The translations under genes were made by a program, and so were the position numbers. A stretch of 64,000 nucleotides of DNA from an uncultured Gammaproteobacteria bacterium. Lineage in GTDB: Bacteria > Pseudomonadota > Gammaproteobacteria > Steroidobacterales > XN24. Below the pieces are notes generated by a model. It was not told where the DNA came from and did not search any database. It saw nothing but the letters and a program-made list of their open reading frames with translations. Below, piece by piece: positions 38,860-48,263 of this stretch; position 1 is the stretch's first letter; every line of letters starts with the position of its first letter. The DNA is taken from assembly GCA_937924335.1 (NCBI GenBank), contig CALDWW010000014.1:50734-114733 (forward strand), read 5' to 3'.

Positions 38860-41259
38860 CTATCCGGCCTCCGCCGGCACGAAACCCTCCAGGAGTTCCC
38901 TGACCTGCTCCATGCTGGAGTAGCGTTTTGATCTGTCGACGGACATACAGTTCGACACGCACTTGCTGAGAGCTTCCGGAAGCTCTGTATTGATCTCATG
39001 CGGCATTTTCGCTTTGCCCTGCACGTGTTGATACATGACAGACATGTGGTCACCTCGGCTGTACGGAGGGACTCCCGTAAGCATTTCGTACATGATGACG
39101 CCAAGACTGTAAATGTCGGCCTTCTCGTCGACCTGCTTGCCAAGGATCTGTTCGGGTGCCATGTACTTGGGTGAGCCGATGACGTAGCCGGTCTTGGTAA
39201 GCTGGGTATCGCCGCTGCTGCGCGCGGCTGCCACGCCGAAATCGACGATTTTCAGGAGGCCTTCGTCATCGATGAGAATATTGGCAGGCTTGAGGTCGCG
39301 ATGCACGATCCCTGCCTGGTGAGCCACGTCCATGCCGGTCGCTATATCGCAGGCATACTTGAGCGCCGTCTTCACTTCCAGCGGCTCCTCGTCCTTCATT
39401 TCGTCGCCAAGCGTATGTGACGCGAAGTATTCCATCGAGATGGCGTAGTGCCCTCCGATCTTCAGGAAGTCATAGATTCGGATGACATTTCGGTGGGTGA
39501 TCTTGCGCGAATACCTCAGCTCATGCACGAATCTCTTCATCACTTCGGCATCCGACGCCACGTTCGGATTGAGGAACTTGAGGATCAGGTTCTCTTCCAC
39601 CACGAGGTCGCTCATCAGCAAGACAGTGCCGAAAGCGCCCTTGCCGATCTTCTTTACATAGCGGTAGCGGCCCTCGATCACATCGCCCGCTTTCAGGGTG
39701 GTGATATCCAACAGCTGCTGCACCGCGGCGCCGCCCTGGATCGCCGCTCCCAGTTCCTTCTCGTCGAGTAGCATCGTACGGGTCGGTTCGGCGAACCTTT
39801 TCGCTTTGGCGGCCTGCTCGATCTGGGATGGTGAATAGCGATCGTCGATCGACTTGATGACGTGGATAGCTGCCTTACGGATGGCCTTGTCCTCATCGTC
39901 GACGTGGCGGCTCGCGACCTCTCTGATGTCCTGGGCGTTGTCGGCGTCGGCGAGGCGGGTCAGGCCATGCAGGGCCTCCACCTTGACCTCCCTGTTTTCG
40001 TGAGCTGCGAGTTCCATCAGTCGGGGAATGTGCCTTTCATCCCCCAACTTGACGACTCCCCGAATCGCGGTCGGGATGGAGCGCGGATCGCCGTCAAGCA
40101 TGGTCTCGAGGGCGGGCAGCGCGCGCAGATCGCCGATTTCGGCCAGGGCATCGGCCGCCCGTTCGCGGACCCACCAATCGTCGTCCTCTGTCGCTTCGAT
40201 CAGTTTCTGTACGGCTCGCTCGTCCCGTGTGCTGTTGAGGAGTTCGATAGCGGCTCGACGGATGTCCTCATTCTCGTCGTTAATGAGCTGCAGTACCGCA
40301 TTCACTACGCGTGGGCCGCCGATCTTCGCCAGCGCGTCCGTGGCTCTGGCGCGCACCCACCAGTCGTCGTCACCCAGGGTCTCGAGCAGATCCTTGACGG
40401 ACTTCGGATCCGCGATCTCATTGAGCACTTCGACGGCGGCGCGGCGCGCGTACTCGGAATCATCTTTCAGCGCGACGATGATATGTTTGACCGTCTCTGG
40501 ATGATTCTGCTTGACGATGATGTCCACAGCTTTGTTCTGCACGTCAAGGTCGGGATCGCAGAGCAGCTCGCATAGTTTCTCAATGTCCGGAGCGGCAGAC
40601 ATTCGCCCGATCGCAGAGATCGCCGCCTGGCGGATGAGTTTGTTCTGGTCTCCCAGTTGCTCCTCGAGAGCCCGGTAGACGTCGACCCGATCAAAATGCG
40701 ACAACATTTCGATGATGTGGGCTCGTGCGACGACGTCTTTCCCGGTCAGCCTGGTGATGAGTTCGGGTATATGGTCTTCCCTGGCCGCATTGGACACGAT
40801 CCGGAAGAGTACGGCCTTCTCCGTGGACTCCATCATGTAGGCCTGGGTCAGCACCCGGCGGACGTCCAGGCGATCTCGCTGATGGATCAAGGCATCGCAC
40901 AGCGGGGCTCGGGGAATGTCTGCTTTCTTCAGATAGTCGAGCAGCCGGTTGGGATTGAAGCCCGTGCCGTGACCGAGCGCCCAGGCAACTGCCGTCGCCC
41001 CCCGCTGGCTCTCGAGGGACAGCCCCTTGACCGCGACGTCGAGATACTTGTCCGAGATGATCCGGCTGAGAAGGTCGGCGAGAAAAACCGAGCGGCGTTT
41101 GTCGGCGACGTCGAGCGCCTCGATGACCTGCTTGAGAGCGGATGGGCCGAGGGTCCGCAGCTTCTGAATCGCCTGCCGGGAATCTGCATTATCGAGATCG
41201 TCGAGATCTTCGAGGCGGGAAATCAGTCTGCGCGCGCGAGCGCCGCCCAGGATGCTCAT
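38860..41259 (-). CDS. HEAT-repeat Ser/Thr protein kinase (Hanks type)
   Basis: A 799-residue soluble protein. Residues 1-500 are a solenoid of HEAT/PBS-lyase-like helical repeats. Residues about 530-795 form a complete Hanks-type kinase: IGKGAFG, ILKFL (ATP Lys), HRDLKPAN (from His653), IVDFGVAA, YMAPEQ and ADIYSLGVIMYEML. All catalytic residues are present. There is no transmembrane helix and no PASTA domain. The near-repeat DDDWWVRxRAxDALAxIG occurs twice, about 62 residues apart, indicating duplication of a two-HEAT block. The start at 41259 opens a compact N-terminus (MSILGGARARRLI). The upstream in-frame extension is Gly/Pro-rich and unlike a real N-terminus. The stop abuts the PilT start, so it heads that operon. 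Confidence 0.92.
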   Translation of the reverse strand: MSILGGARARRLISRLEDLDDLDNADSRQAIQKLRTLGPSALKQVIEALDVADKRRSVFLADLLSRIISDKYLDVAVKGLSLESQRGATAVAWALGHGTGFNPNRLLDYLKKADIPRAPLCDALIHQRDRLDVRRVLTQAYMMESTEKAVLFRIVSNAAREDHIPELITRLTGKDVVARAHIIEMLSHFDRVDVYRALEEQLGDQNKLIRQAAISAIGRMSAAPDIEKLCELLCDPDLDVQNKAVDIIVKQNHPETVKHIIVALKDDSEYARRAAVEVLNEIADPKSVKDLLETLGDDDWWVRARATDALAKIGGPRVVNAVLQLINDENEDIRRAAIELLNSTRDERAVQKLIEATEDDDWWVRERAADALAEIGDLRALPALETMLDGDPRSIPTAIRGVVKLGDERHIPRLMELAAHENREVKVEALHGLTRLADADNAQDIREVASRHVDDEDKAIRKAAIHVIKSIDDRYSPSQIEQAAKAKRFAEPTRTMLLDEKELGAAIQGGAAVQQLLDITTLKAGDVIEGRYRYVKKIGKGAFGTVLLMSDLVVEENLILKFLNPNVASDAEVMKRFVHELRYSRKITHRNVIRIYDFLKIGGHYAISMEYFASHTLGDEMKDEEPLEVKTALKYACDIATGMDVAHQAGIVHRDLKPANILIDDEGLLKIVDFGVAAARSSGDTQLTKTGYVIGSPKYMAPEQILGKQVDEKADIYSLGVIMYEMLTGVPPYSRGDHMSVMYQHVQGKAKMPHEINTELPEALSKCVSNCMSVDRSKRYSSMEQVRELLEGFVPAEAG

Positions 41260-41533
41260 CGAGTACCGGCCCCTGGGTTTGCCCGGGTGATCCCCGGGGT
41301 CACGGAATGCGCGCCCGGAGCAGAGCGGCACGGTCCCGACAAGCACGCCAGCGGGCCCCGGGGAGCAGCTCCACGGGGGGCCGGCAGGTGCTTGGCCCAA
41401 ACGCCTCTGGTCATCCAGCCTACCTTACACGGCGTCCGGACATTCGCCAAGCGCGAATGCCTCTGGTACCGGGACGTTTCAGCTACAATAGCCGCCCCGT
41501 TTCGAGCAGCCGAACTGGCCATGGAGAGATTCG
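41260..41533. promoter_or_regulatory. Divergent promoter region, kinase-pilT / mrp, with inverted repeat
   Basis: These 274 bases are very GC-rich near the kinase gene. A perfect 7-bp inverted repeat with a 5-base loop (CATTCGC-CAAGC-GCGAATG) lies at 41441-41459. A TACAAT -10-like box on the plus strand at 41484-41489 fits mrp; its -35 is weak. GGAGAG at 41523-41528 is the mrp ribosome-binding site. No gene is seen. Confidence 0.45.
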
Positions 41534-42628
41534 TTGAGCGATTCAATATCTAGCGACGCCCGATCGATCGTGACCGGATACAGAGATTCGATTCTCGAGA
41601 GTGGGCTGGAGGCGGTCGGCGACATCGTCGAGATCGAGTTCGTCGATGGCAGTCTGAGCGTCGCACTGCGGCTCGGTTTCCCTGCCAAGCGCTATGCCAG
41701 AACGCTGCGGGATGCTATTGCCGGACAATTGCAGGAGCTGCCCGGGGTCGTCGATGTGGCTGTCGACATTCGGTCGGAGGTGCCCGTAGCGCCCGTTCAG
41801 GGTCAGGTATCGCCCCTGAACGGCGTGAAGAACGTCATCGCGGTAGCATCCGGCAAGGGAGGCGTCGGAAAGTCTACGACGACCGTCAATCTTGCACTTG
41901 CCCTGGTAGAAGAGGGCGCCCGGGTGGGCATCCTGGATGCCGACATCTATGGGCCGAGCCAGCCAAGGATGTTGGGACTTGCGGGCCGCCGTCCCACCAG
42001 CCCGGACGGCAGCAGACTCGATCCCCTTGTCGGCTACGGTATCCAGTGTATGTCGATCGGTTTCCTGGTCGACGAGGACGAGGCCGTTGTTTGGAGAGGG
42101 CCGATGGCTACGAGCGCGCTCGCCCAGCTACTCGGTCAGACATTGTGGGACGAACTCGACTACCTGATCGTCGATATGCCGCCGGGGACGGGTGACATCC
42201 AGTTGACCTTGTCCCAGCAGGTGCCGGTCAGCGGTGCCGTGATTGTGACGACTCCCCAGGATATTGCGCTGCAGGATGCGATCAAGGGCCTGCGGATGTT
42301 CCAGAGAGTCGAAATCCCCGTTCTCGGGATCGTCGAGAACATGAGCATGCATGTCTGTTCGAACTGTGGTCACCGGGACCCGATATTCGGCGAGGGGGGG
42401 GCCGCCCGCATGGCTGAAACCTATGGACTTCCGATTCTCGGTGGATTGCCTCTGGACGGCCGCATCCGGGAGGAGGCAGACAGCGGTCGCCCATCAGTAG
42501 CGTCTGACCCGGATAGTTCGGTTTCGGCTGCCTATTTCGACGTGGCCCGGCGGACGGCGGCCAAGCTCGCTGAGCTCTCGGGCGCGGGCGGCCAGCCATT
42601 CCCCGAAATCATTGTCGAGGACGATTGA
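41534..42628 (+). CDS. mrp: Mrp/ApbC iron-sulfur carrier ATPase
   Basis: A 364-residue P-loop protein that holds and transfers Fe-S clusters. An N-terminal DUF59 domain (about residues 10-85) precedes the Mrp/NBP35 ATPase with the deviant Walker A SGKGGVGKST, then DADIYGPSQPRMLG, and a CxxC (CSNC) that binds the cluster between two monomers. TTG is the start: GGAGAG lies 5 bases before it, and the nearby ATG at 41521 is in another frame that stops after ten codons. dcd follows without a gap. The mrp-dcd neighbourhood near metG is common in gammaproteobacteria. Confidence 0.94.
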   Translation: MSDSISSDARSIVTGYRDSILESGLEAVGDIVEIEFVDGSLSVALRLGFPAKRYARTLRDAIAGQLQELPGVVDVAVDIRSEVPVAPVQGQVSPLNGVKNVIAVASGKGGVGKSTTTVNLALALVEEGARVGILDADIYGPSQPRMLGLAGRRPTSPDGSRLDPLVGYGIQCMSIGFLVDEDEAVVWRGPMATSALAQLLGQTLWDELDYLIVDMPPGTGDIQLTLSQQVPVSGAVIVTTPQDIALQDAIKGLRMFQRVEIPVLGIVENMSMHVCSNCGHRDPIFGEGGAARMAETYGLPILGGLPLDGRIREEADSGRPSVASDPDSSVSAAYFDVARRTAAKLAELSGAGGQPFPEIIVEDD

Positions 42629-43195
42629 GTGACCATTAAGTCAGATCGCTGGATCCGGCGCATGGCCGAGGACCATGGGATGATCGAGCCCTTCGAGTCC
42701 GGGCAGGTCCGTACTGCGGGGTCAAACCGCCTGGTCAGCTACGGTACCTCCAGCTATGGCTACGATGTCCGTTGCGCCCCCGAGTTCAAGATATTTACCA
42801 ACATCAATTCGGCCGTCGTTGACCCCAAGAACTTCGATGAGAGCAGCTTCGTCAACGTGACACAGGAAGTCTGCATCATCCCACCGAATTCGTTCGCGCT
42901 GGCGAGGACAGTCGAATATTTTCGTATCCCGCGCAGTGTCCTCACCGTGTGTCTAGGCAAGTCGACCTACGCCCGATGCGGGATCATCGTGAACGTTACG
43001 CCCCTGGAGCCGGAGTGGGAGGGGCACGTGACACTGGAGTTCTCCAACACCACGCCTCTCCCGGCCAAGATCTACGCCAATGAGGGGGTCGCTCAGATGC
43101 TGTTCTTCGAGTCAGACGAAGTCTGCGAGACCTCGTACCGGGACCGCGGCGGCAAGTACCAGGGTCAGACGGGAGTCACTCTGCCGAAGACCTGA
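42629..43195 (+). CDS. dcd: dCTP deaminase
   Basis: A 188-residue trimeric enzyme that deaminates dCTP to dUTP for thymidylate synthesis. The family signature [10 protein letters not shown]...TPLEPEWEG holds the catalytic Glu region, and the substrate loop SSYGYDVRC is present. The start is GTG, directly after the mrp stop, with GAGGA 8 bases upstream. The last 20 bases overlap the convergent purN stop. Confidence 0.96.
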   Translation: MTIKSDRWIRRMAEDHGMIEPFESGQVRTAGSNRLVSYGTSSYGYDVRCAPEFKIFTNINSAVVDPKNFDESSFVNVTQEVCIIPPNSFALARTVEYFRIPRSVLTVCLGKSTYARCGIIVNVTPLEPEWEGHVTLEFSNTTPLPAKIYANEGVAQMLFFESDEVCETSYRDRGGKYQGQTGVTLPKT

Positions 43196-43850
43196 GCCAG
43201 GCTTCCTCGCCCCGAGTCACCGGCTCTTCGAGACGCACGCCGTCCAGTTCTACGCGGCCATCGGTCATCCTGAGCCGATCCTGCGCGAACCAGCGGATCA
43301 CCGCCGGATACATACGGTGCTCCAGCGCCTGGACTCTGGCATTGAGAGTCTGTTCTGTGTCCTCCGGTCCGATGTCCAGTTTGGCTTGGGCGATCAGCGG
43401 CCCGCCGTCGAGTTCTTCCGTGACGAAGTGTACGCTGGTGCCGTGGTGTGACTCACCGGCTTCCAGGACCCTGCGGTGGGTGTGCAGCCCCCGATAGGCG
43501 GGCAACAGGGACGGATGCACGTTCAACATGCGACCTTCCCAGTCACGCACCAGGCCGGCGCCGAGGATGCGCATGAAGCCCGCCAGCACCACCAGTCCGG
43601 GGTCCGATTCTCCCAGCAAAGCGCCCAGGGCCTGGTCGTATTCCTGCCGATGCATCCCGCCGGTCGCCTCAAGCACCAATCCGGGCACACCGGCCTTGGC
43701 AGCGCGGGTGAGTCCGTAGGCGTCCGGCTGATCGCTTATCACGGAAACGACCCGGACTGGCAGACTGCCCACCCGGGCAGCATCCAGGATGGCCTGCAGG
43801 TTCGTTCCGCTGCCGGAGACGAGGACGGAGATCGGCAGCAATGTGCTCAT
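43176..43850 (-). CDS. purN: Phosphoribosylglycinamide formyltransferase
   Basis: A 224-residue folate-dependent GAR transformylase of purine synthesis. The phosphate loop is SGSGTNLQA. The catalytic [19 protein letters not shown] holds the Asn and His, followed by [15 protein letters not shown] and its Asp. Its start overlaps the purM stop (ATGA), so purM-purN is a coupled pair. Confidence 0.96.
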   Translation of the reverse strand: MSTLLPISVLVSGSGTNLQAILDAARVGSLPVRVVSVISDQPDAYGLTRAAKAGVPGLVLEATGGMHRQEYDQALGALLGESDPGLVVLAGFMRILGAGLVRDWEGRMLNVHPSLLPAYRGLHTHRRVLEAGESHHGTSVHFVTEELDGGPLIAQAKLDIGPEDTEQTLNARVQALEHRMYPAVIRWFAQDRLRMTDGRVELDGVRLEEPVTRGEEAWLRSSAE

Positions 43851-44878
43851 CAGACCAGTTCCACACTCTGTTTCCCGGCTACGACCTCTCCGGCGAGCCA
43901 GGCCCTTTCGCCCTGGAGATTGAGGAGTTCGATGGCCGGGTCCGCAGCCTCGGGCGGAAGGACAAGGACCATGCCCACGCCACAGTTGAATGTTCGAAGG
44001 AGTTCATGATCGGTGACATTGCCATGTTCCTGTAGCCACTCGAAAACGGGCGGCATGGTCCAGGAATCTTTCCGCAAGCGGGCGCCGCAGTCTGTGGGCA
44101 GTACACGCGGCAGGTTCTCAGGCAGGCCGCCGCCGGTGATGTGGGCGACTGCTCGCAGGTCCAGCGCACGTGCAACCTCGAGTACGGGACGGACGTAGAT
44201 CCGGGTAGGCGCCAGAAGGGTCTCCCCGAGCGTGGACTCACCGAATGGGTCCGCGAGATCGGCGCCGCTGACTTCGACGATCCGGCGGATGAGCGAATAC
44301 CCGTTGGAATGCGGGCCTGAGGATGCGAGCGCGACAATCGCGTCTCCCGCCGTCACGCGTGATCCGTCGATGAGCTCTGATTTCTCGGCGATACCGACGC
44401 AGAAGCCCGCCAGGTCATAATCATCGCCCTGATACATGCCGGGCAACTCGGCAGTTTCCCCTCCGATCAGGGCTGCTCCGGCCTGACGGCAGCCGTCCGC
44501 GATGCCGGATACCACCGCGGCTGCCGTCTCGATATCGAGACGGCCGCTCGCATAGTAGTCGAGGAAAAACAGAGGTTCCGCGCCGAGGACCACGACGTCG
44601 TTGACGCACATGCCGACCAGGTCGATCCCGATCGTGTCGTGCTTGCCGAGTTCGAGTGCCAGTTTGAGTTTTGTTCCTACGCCGTCCGTGCCGGAGACCA
44701 GTACCGGTTCGCGATAGCCAGTCGGCAGTTCGAAAAGACCACCAAATCCACCGATCCCCGCCAGTACTCCGGCACGACTCGTAGTGGCCACCAGGGGCTT
44801 GATCCGTTCCACAAGGTCATTGCCGGCGTCGATATCGACGCCCGCATCACGGTAGGTGAGAGATGATTTGTCGTTCAT
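43850..44878 (-). CDS. purM: Phosphoribosylformylglycinamidine cyclo-ligase
   Basis: A 342-residue ATP-dependent AIR synthetase. Motifs: [14 protein letters not shown] at the N-terminus, [59 protein letters not shown] and the C-terminal [14 protein letters not shown]. The start at 44878 gives the usual N-terminus. It is divergent from the DUF2066 gene and coupled to purN downstream. Confidence 0.96.
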   Translation of the reverse strand: MNDKSSLTYRDAGVDIDAGNDLVERIKPLVATTSRAGVLAGIGGFGGLFELPTGYREPVLVSGTDGVGTKLKLALELGKHDTIGIDLVGMCVNDVVVLGAEPLFFLDYYASGRLDIETAAAVVSGIADGCRQAGAALIGGETAELPGMYQGDDYDLAGFCVGIAEKSELIDGSRVTAGDAIVALASSGPHSNGYSLIRRIVEVSGADLADPFGESTLGETLLAPTRIYVRPVLEVARALDLRAVAHITGGGLPENLPRVLPTDCGARLRKDSWTMPPVFEWLQEHGNVTDHELLRTFNCGVGMVLVLPPEAADPAIELLNLQGERAWLAGEVVAGKQSVELV

Positions 44879-44951
44879 ATCGCTCGTCGGCCGGGTGGTG
44901 AGACGCAACCCGCAAGATAGTCGTTTCGCGGGCGCTTATCAGAAGGCAACT

Positions 44952-44968
44952 GTGATATTTTACATCAC
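44952..44968 (+). promoter_or_regulatory. Inverted repeat in the purM / DUF2066 divergent region
   Basis: GTGAT-N7-ATCAC, a perfect 5-bp-arm repeat with an AT-rich centre (ATTTTAC), lies 18 bases before the DUF2066 ATG. It resembles half-sites of CRP-family regulators, but the spacing (7) is not that of CRP, so it may be only part of the promoter -10 region. Confidence 0.25.
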
Positions 44969-44986
44969 CCCACAGACCGGGAATCC

Positions 44987-46057
44987 ATGTTGAACACACA
45001 GTTGAGACAACATTTTCTCGCCATGTTGGTCGCGTCGCTGCCAGGCCTCAGCGCAGTGACTGCGAATGCGGCAGTCTCCTATCCTGGTTTGTACGAGGCC
45101 GAGGTTGTCCTGGAGCAGGACACCCAGGCCCGCCGTGCCGCTGCCTTCTCCGAGGCCATGGGTGTCGTTCTGGTGCGGTTGACAGGCCGCCTCGACGCGG
45201 CTGGCAGCGCCGAGACTCGCGACCTCAGGCGGTCGGCAGAGCGCTACGTGCAGCAGTTCCGTACGACTCGTGAGGGCAATCTCTGGGTGGCTTTTGACGG
45301 TGACACGCTCGGTGACGCGCTGGCTGAGCTGGATATGCCGATCTGGGGTGCAGAGCGGCCGACTGTCCTGCTGGTCCTTGCCGTCGATCAGGGAGGCGGG
45401 AAGAGATTCGTGCTGACCGCCGAGGATGAAGTTCCCGATCCGGAAACAGTCGCACTACGCGAACGTATCGAGGAACTGTCCGATCTGCGGGGTGTCCCGA
45501 TCGTGATGCCGCTCATGGATGCTCAGGACCGCAGTGTGATTTCGTTTACCGAGGTTTGGGGGGGGTTCGATCAGGCGCTACTCGATGTCGGCGATCGTTA
45601 CGGAACAGACTCGGTCTTGCTGGGGCGCCTCCAGACAGGAGCGGCTGATCGGATACGCTGGACTCTGTACGACCAGGATCAGTCCTATCGGTGGGGCGGG
45701 ACTCTTGATGCCGGAATCCATCAGGCCAGCGACCACTTCGCGCAACGTTACGCGGTCACAACGGGTGCTGCGGTACAGGGTGAGATCGGGCTGCGGGTCA
45801 ACGGGGTCGATTCCCTGGAAGCGTACGCTCGCGTCCTCAGGTACCTGGAAGGTCTCACTGCGGTACGTTCGGTGTCGCTCCGACAGCTCGGGGACGAAAG
45901 CGCTGAATTCGGCATGAGCCTTATAGGCAGCCTCGAGAACGTGGATCGGGCGATCCGACTGGGCGGGCTGCTCCAGTCAGAGGGCCCCGTCATGTTGGAC
46001 CCGGACGCCGCCGGTGGCGAACGGCCTGTGATGCTGAGTTATCGGCTGATCCATTGA
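44987..46057 (+). CDS. DUF2066 domain periplasmic protein
   Basis: A 356-residue exported protein with a signal peptide ending at ANA (about residue 28). The DUF2066 region follows (GLYEAEVVLEQDTQARRAAAFSEAMGVVLVRLTG), and the C-terminal part has the pattern ALLDVGDRYGTDSVLLGRLQ, then a repeat-like beta domain. Function unknown. The conserved gammaproteobacterial neighbourhood purM - DUF2066 - CDP-alcohol transferase - hda is present. It overlaps the next gene: its TGA contains part of the TTG start context (ATTGA). Confidence 0.85.
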   Translation: MLNTQLRQHFLAMLVASLPGLSAVTANAAVSYPGLYEAEVVLEQDTQARRAAAFSEAMGVVLVRLTGRLDAAGSAETRDLRRSAERYVQQFRTTREGNLWVAFDGDTLGDALAELDMPIWGAERPTVLLVLAVDQGGGKRFVLTAEDEVPDPETVALRERIEELSDLRGVPIVMPLMDAQDRSVISFTEVWGGFDQALLDVGDRYGTDSVLLGRLQTGAADRIRWTLYDQDQSYRWGGTLDAGIHQASDHFAQRYAVTTGAAVQGEIGLRVNGVDSLEAYARVLRYLEGLTAVRSVSLRQLGDESAEFGMSLIGSLENVDRAIRLGGLLQSEGPVMLDPDAAGGERPVMLSYRLIH

Positions 46058-46608
46058 AACCCAGGCACATTCCCAACGCCTTGTGCATCCTGAGGATGCT
46101 GCTGGTGGCTCCCCTGGTGCTTCTTCTCCTGGAGGGGCAGTACCAATGGGTGCTGTTGCTTTTCTTTACCGCCGGCATGACGGACGGGCTGGACGGGTTC
46201 CTCGCCAAGCGATATGACTGGAGGTCGCGATTGGGGGGGGTCCTCGACCCGTTGGCGGACAAACTGTTGCTGGTCGCTTCTTTTGTCACGCTCGGATATG
46301 TCGGCCTTGCACCGGTGTGGCTTCTGGTCGCCGTCGTCGCAAGAGATGTCGTCATCATCGCCGGGGCCACTGCCTACAGATTTCTTGTTGAAGAGTTCGA
46401 AGCCAACCCGACGCGGGTGAGCAAGGCCAACTCGGCGCTCCAGCTTCTTTATGTCCTGTCGGCAGTCGCCGACGCCGCGTACGCTGTGCCCGGCCGCCCG
46501 GTGGTTGAAGTCATCGGTTACGCTGTGTTGGCGACGACCGTCGTGAGCGGTGTCGACTACACCGTGACCTGGGGGCAGCGCGCCTGGACAGCACGACGGG
46601 CGGGATGA
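46054..46608 (+). CDS. CDP-alcohol phosphatidyltransferase family protein
   Basis: A 184-residue inner-membrane enzyme with about five helices. The CDP-alcohol motif is visible as DGLDGFLAKRYDWRSRLGG and then VLDPLADK, so the catalytic Asp and Gly residues are present. It would join a CDP-linked lipid to an alcohol such as glycerol-3-phosphate. It is shorter and more divergent than housekeeping PgsA, so the acceptor is uncertain. TTG is the start, overlapping the DUF2066 stop, which implies coupled translation. hda follows by 9 bases. Confidence 0.88.
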   Translation: MKPRHIPNALCILRMLLVAPLVLLLLEGQYQWVLLLFFTAGMTDGLDGFLAKRYDWRSRLGGVLDPLADKLLLVASFVTLGYVGLAPVWLLVAVVARDVVIIAGATAYRFLVEEFEANPTRVSKANSALQLLYVLSAVADAAYAVPGRPVVEVIGYAVLATTVVSGVDYTVTWGQRAWTARRAG

Positions 46609-46617
46609 GGGGTGGCG

Positions 46618-47307
46618 ATGAGGCAGCTCCCACTTCCTATTGAGCTCAAAAACTCTGCCATATTCGGTACTTACTTCGCGGGCGCCAACGCGCTTGCCGT
46701 CGCCCACCTGAGGTCTGTGGCTGAAGGTGCCGAGGGTCCGGGAGTGTGGCTCTGGGGGTCGGCATCCAGCGGCAAGAGTCATCTCCTTCAGGCACTGTGC
46801 GCCGCGACCGGAGACTCAGACGGATCGGCCGCTTACCTGCCGATGAGCCAGATGAAGCCTTTCGGGCCGGGAGTGCTCGATGGGTGGGAAGACCAGCGTT
46901 TGCTGGCGATCGACGACCTGGATGTGGTCGCCGGTGATCCTGAGTGGGAAAAAGCCTTGTTCAACCTGTACAACGGTCTGATTGATCGGGGTGGGGCTTT
47001 GGCCGTAGCAACGACAGGCGGGCCGTCCGGTATCGAGTTTGTTCTGCCTGATCTGCGTTCCCGGCTCAAGGCTGCGGCCGTGTTTCAACTGGTCGAACTG
47101 GATGAATCCGGCGTCGGGGCAGCTCTTCGACTCAGAGCCCAGCATCGGGGACTGGAACTGCCTGCCGAAACTATCCAGTACCTGCTGCGCAGGCTTCCTC
47201 GCGATATGGTGTCGATGTGTGATCTGCTGGAAAAACTGGATGTCGAATCCCTCGCGGAGCAGCGCAGACTCACCGTACCGTTTGTGCGCAGTATCATCGC
47301 CGGCTGA
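46618..47307 (+). CDS. hda: DnaA regulatory inactivator Hda
   Basis: A 229-residue AAA+ protein that, with the beta clamp, stimulates ATP hydrolysis by DnaA and so prevents re-initiation. The N-terminal clamp-binding motif QLPLPI is at residues 3-8. Walker A is GSASSGKSHLL and the Walker B-like box is LLAIDDLD. The ATG at 46618 has GAGGGG 5 bases upstream; a GTG at 46612 is also in frame. It is the last gene of the DUF2066 unit. Confidence 0.93.
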   Translation: MRQLPLPIELKNSAIFGTYFAGANALAVAHLRSVAEGAEGPGVWLWGSASSGKSHLLQALCAATGDSDGSAAYLPMSQMKPFGPGVLDGWEDQRLLAIDDLDVVAGDPEWEKALFNLYNGLIDRGGALAVATTGGPSGIEFVLPDLRSRLKAAAVFQLVELDESGVGAALRLRAQHRGLELPAETIQYLLRRLPRDMVSMCDLLEKLDVESLAEQRRLTVPFVRSIIAG

Positions 47308-47313
47308 AGTCTT

Positions 47314-47670
47314 TCAGCCCCGTCGCTTAGGCCCCAGTCGTACCAGGCGGAGCTGCAGGCCGATCATGAGCAGGCAAAGTAGCATGGCGGCCGCGGCCCA
47401 CGCATAGGCCGCCGGATTGGCCACCAGCTCCATGACCGCGAATCCGAAGTAGAACACACCGATCAGGCTGCACCACGTCGCGGCGCGGCGGCTGCCTAGA
47501 AAAATCATCGGTAGCGCAGGGAGGATGGGTACCCACAGCATCGCGACCGCAAATGCAGGCCTGATTGTCCCGGGTGGCGTGGCGATGCCCTGCCAGATTC
47601 CCATCCAGATCAGGAAGGTGGCGGCAGATGCCGCGGCGAGGCGTGCGGCGCGTCGGCCTTCCCGAGTCAC
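47314..47670 (-). CDS. DUF2069 small membrane protein
   Basis: A 118-residue inner-membrane protein with four hydrophobic helices at about residues 12-30, 40-57, 63-82 and 88-108. It matches DUF2069, which often follows wrbA. GTG is the start, overlapping the wrbA stop (GTGA), so it is translated by coupling. Longer in-frame starts upstream would run through wrbA and are rejected. Function unknown. Convergent with hda. Confidence 0.85.
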   Translation of the reverse strand: MTREGRRAARLAAASAATFLIWMGIWQGIATPPGTIRPAFAVAMLWVPILPALPMIFLGSRRAATWCSLIGVFYFGFAVMELVANPAAYAWAAAAMLLCLLMIGLQLRLVRLGPKRRG

Positions 47671-48263
47671 TTGCCGGCCAGGAGCAACGCAATCTCTGCC
47701 ACTCGTGCGCCGAGGCCCTGCGCCAGGAGCCTCTCTTCTTCTGTGATACGCGACGAAGGCGGCTGGCCTGCCACATGGCTGGCTCCGTAGGGAGTCCCTC
47801 CAGAACAGGTGGTACCGAGGGCCGATTCTGTATACGGCAGCCCGACCAGGACCATGCCGTGATGCAATAACGGCAGCATCATCGTAAGCAAGGTGGATTC
47901 CTGTCCGCCGTGCATGGTGCCAGTGGATGTAAAGACCCCGGCGGGTTTTCCCGACAATGCCCCGGACAACCATAGTTCCCCGGTGCCGTCCAGGAGGTGC
48001 TTAAGAGGCGCGGCCATGTTGCCGAAGCGTGTGGGGCTGCCGATGATCAATCCGTCGGCCTCTGCCAGCTCCTCAAGAGTGACAAGAGGCGGGCCGTCCT
48101 GCGGCACGGCCGGTGCCGTGGCTTCGGTGATGGTGGAAACGGGTGGTACGGTCCTGAGCAAGGCCTCGACCGACTCGACCCTCTCCACGCCGCGGGCCAC
48201 ATGCCCCGCCAGGGCCGCGGTCGATCCATGTCGCGAGTAATACAGAATCAGGACATTCTTCAT
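47667..48263 (-). CDS. wrbA: NAD(P)H:quinone oxidoreductase, WrbA type
   Basis: A 198-residue flavodoxin-like FMN enzyme that reduces quinones by two electrons. The phosphate loop is YYSRHGSTAALA, with GSPTRFGNMAAPLKHLLDGTGELW, STGTMHGGQESTLLTM and the C-terminal GTPYGASHVAG. Its start overlaps the arsC stop (ATGA) and its stop overlaps DUF2069, making a coupled three-gene unit. Confidence 0.93.
   Translation of the reverse strand: MKNVLILYYSRHGSTAALAGHVARGVERVESVEALLRTVPPVSTITEATAPAVPQDGPPLVTLEELAEADGLIIGSPTRFGNMAAPLKHLLDGTGELWLSGALSGKPAGVFTSTGTMHGGQESTLLTMMLPLLHHGMVLVGLPYTESALGTTCSGGTPYGASHVAGQPPSSRITEEERLLAQGLGARVAEIALLLAGK

Noticed and set aside
44952..44968. A CRP or FNR site before the DUF2066 gene
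   Set aside because: The arms look similar, but the 7-base spacing fits neither the CRP (TGTGA-N6-TCACA) nor the FNR (TTGAT-N4-ATCAA) consensus.
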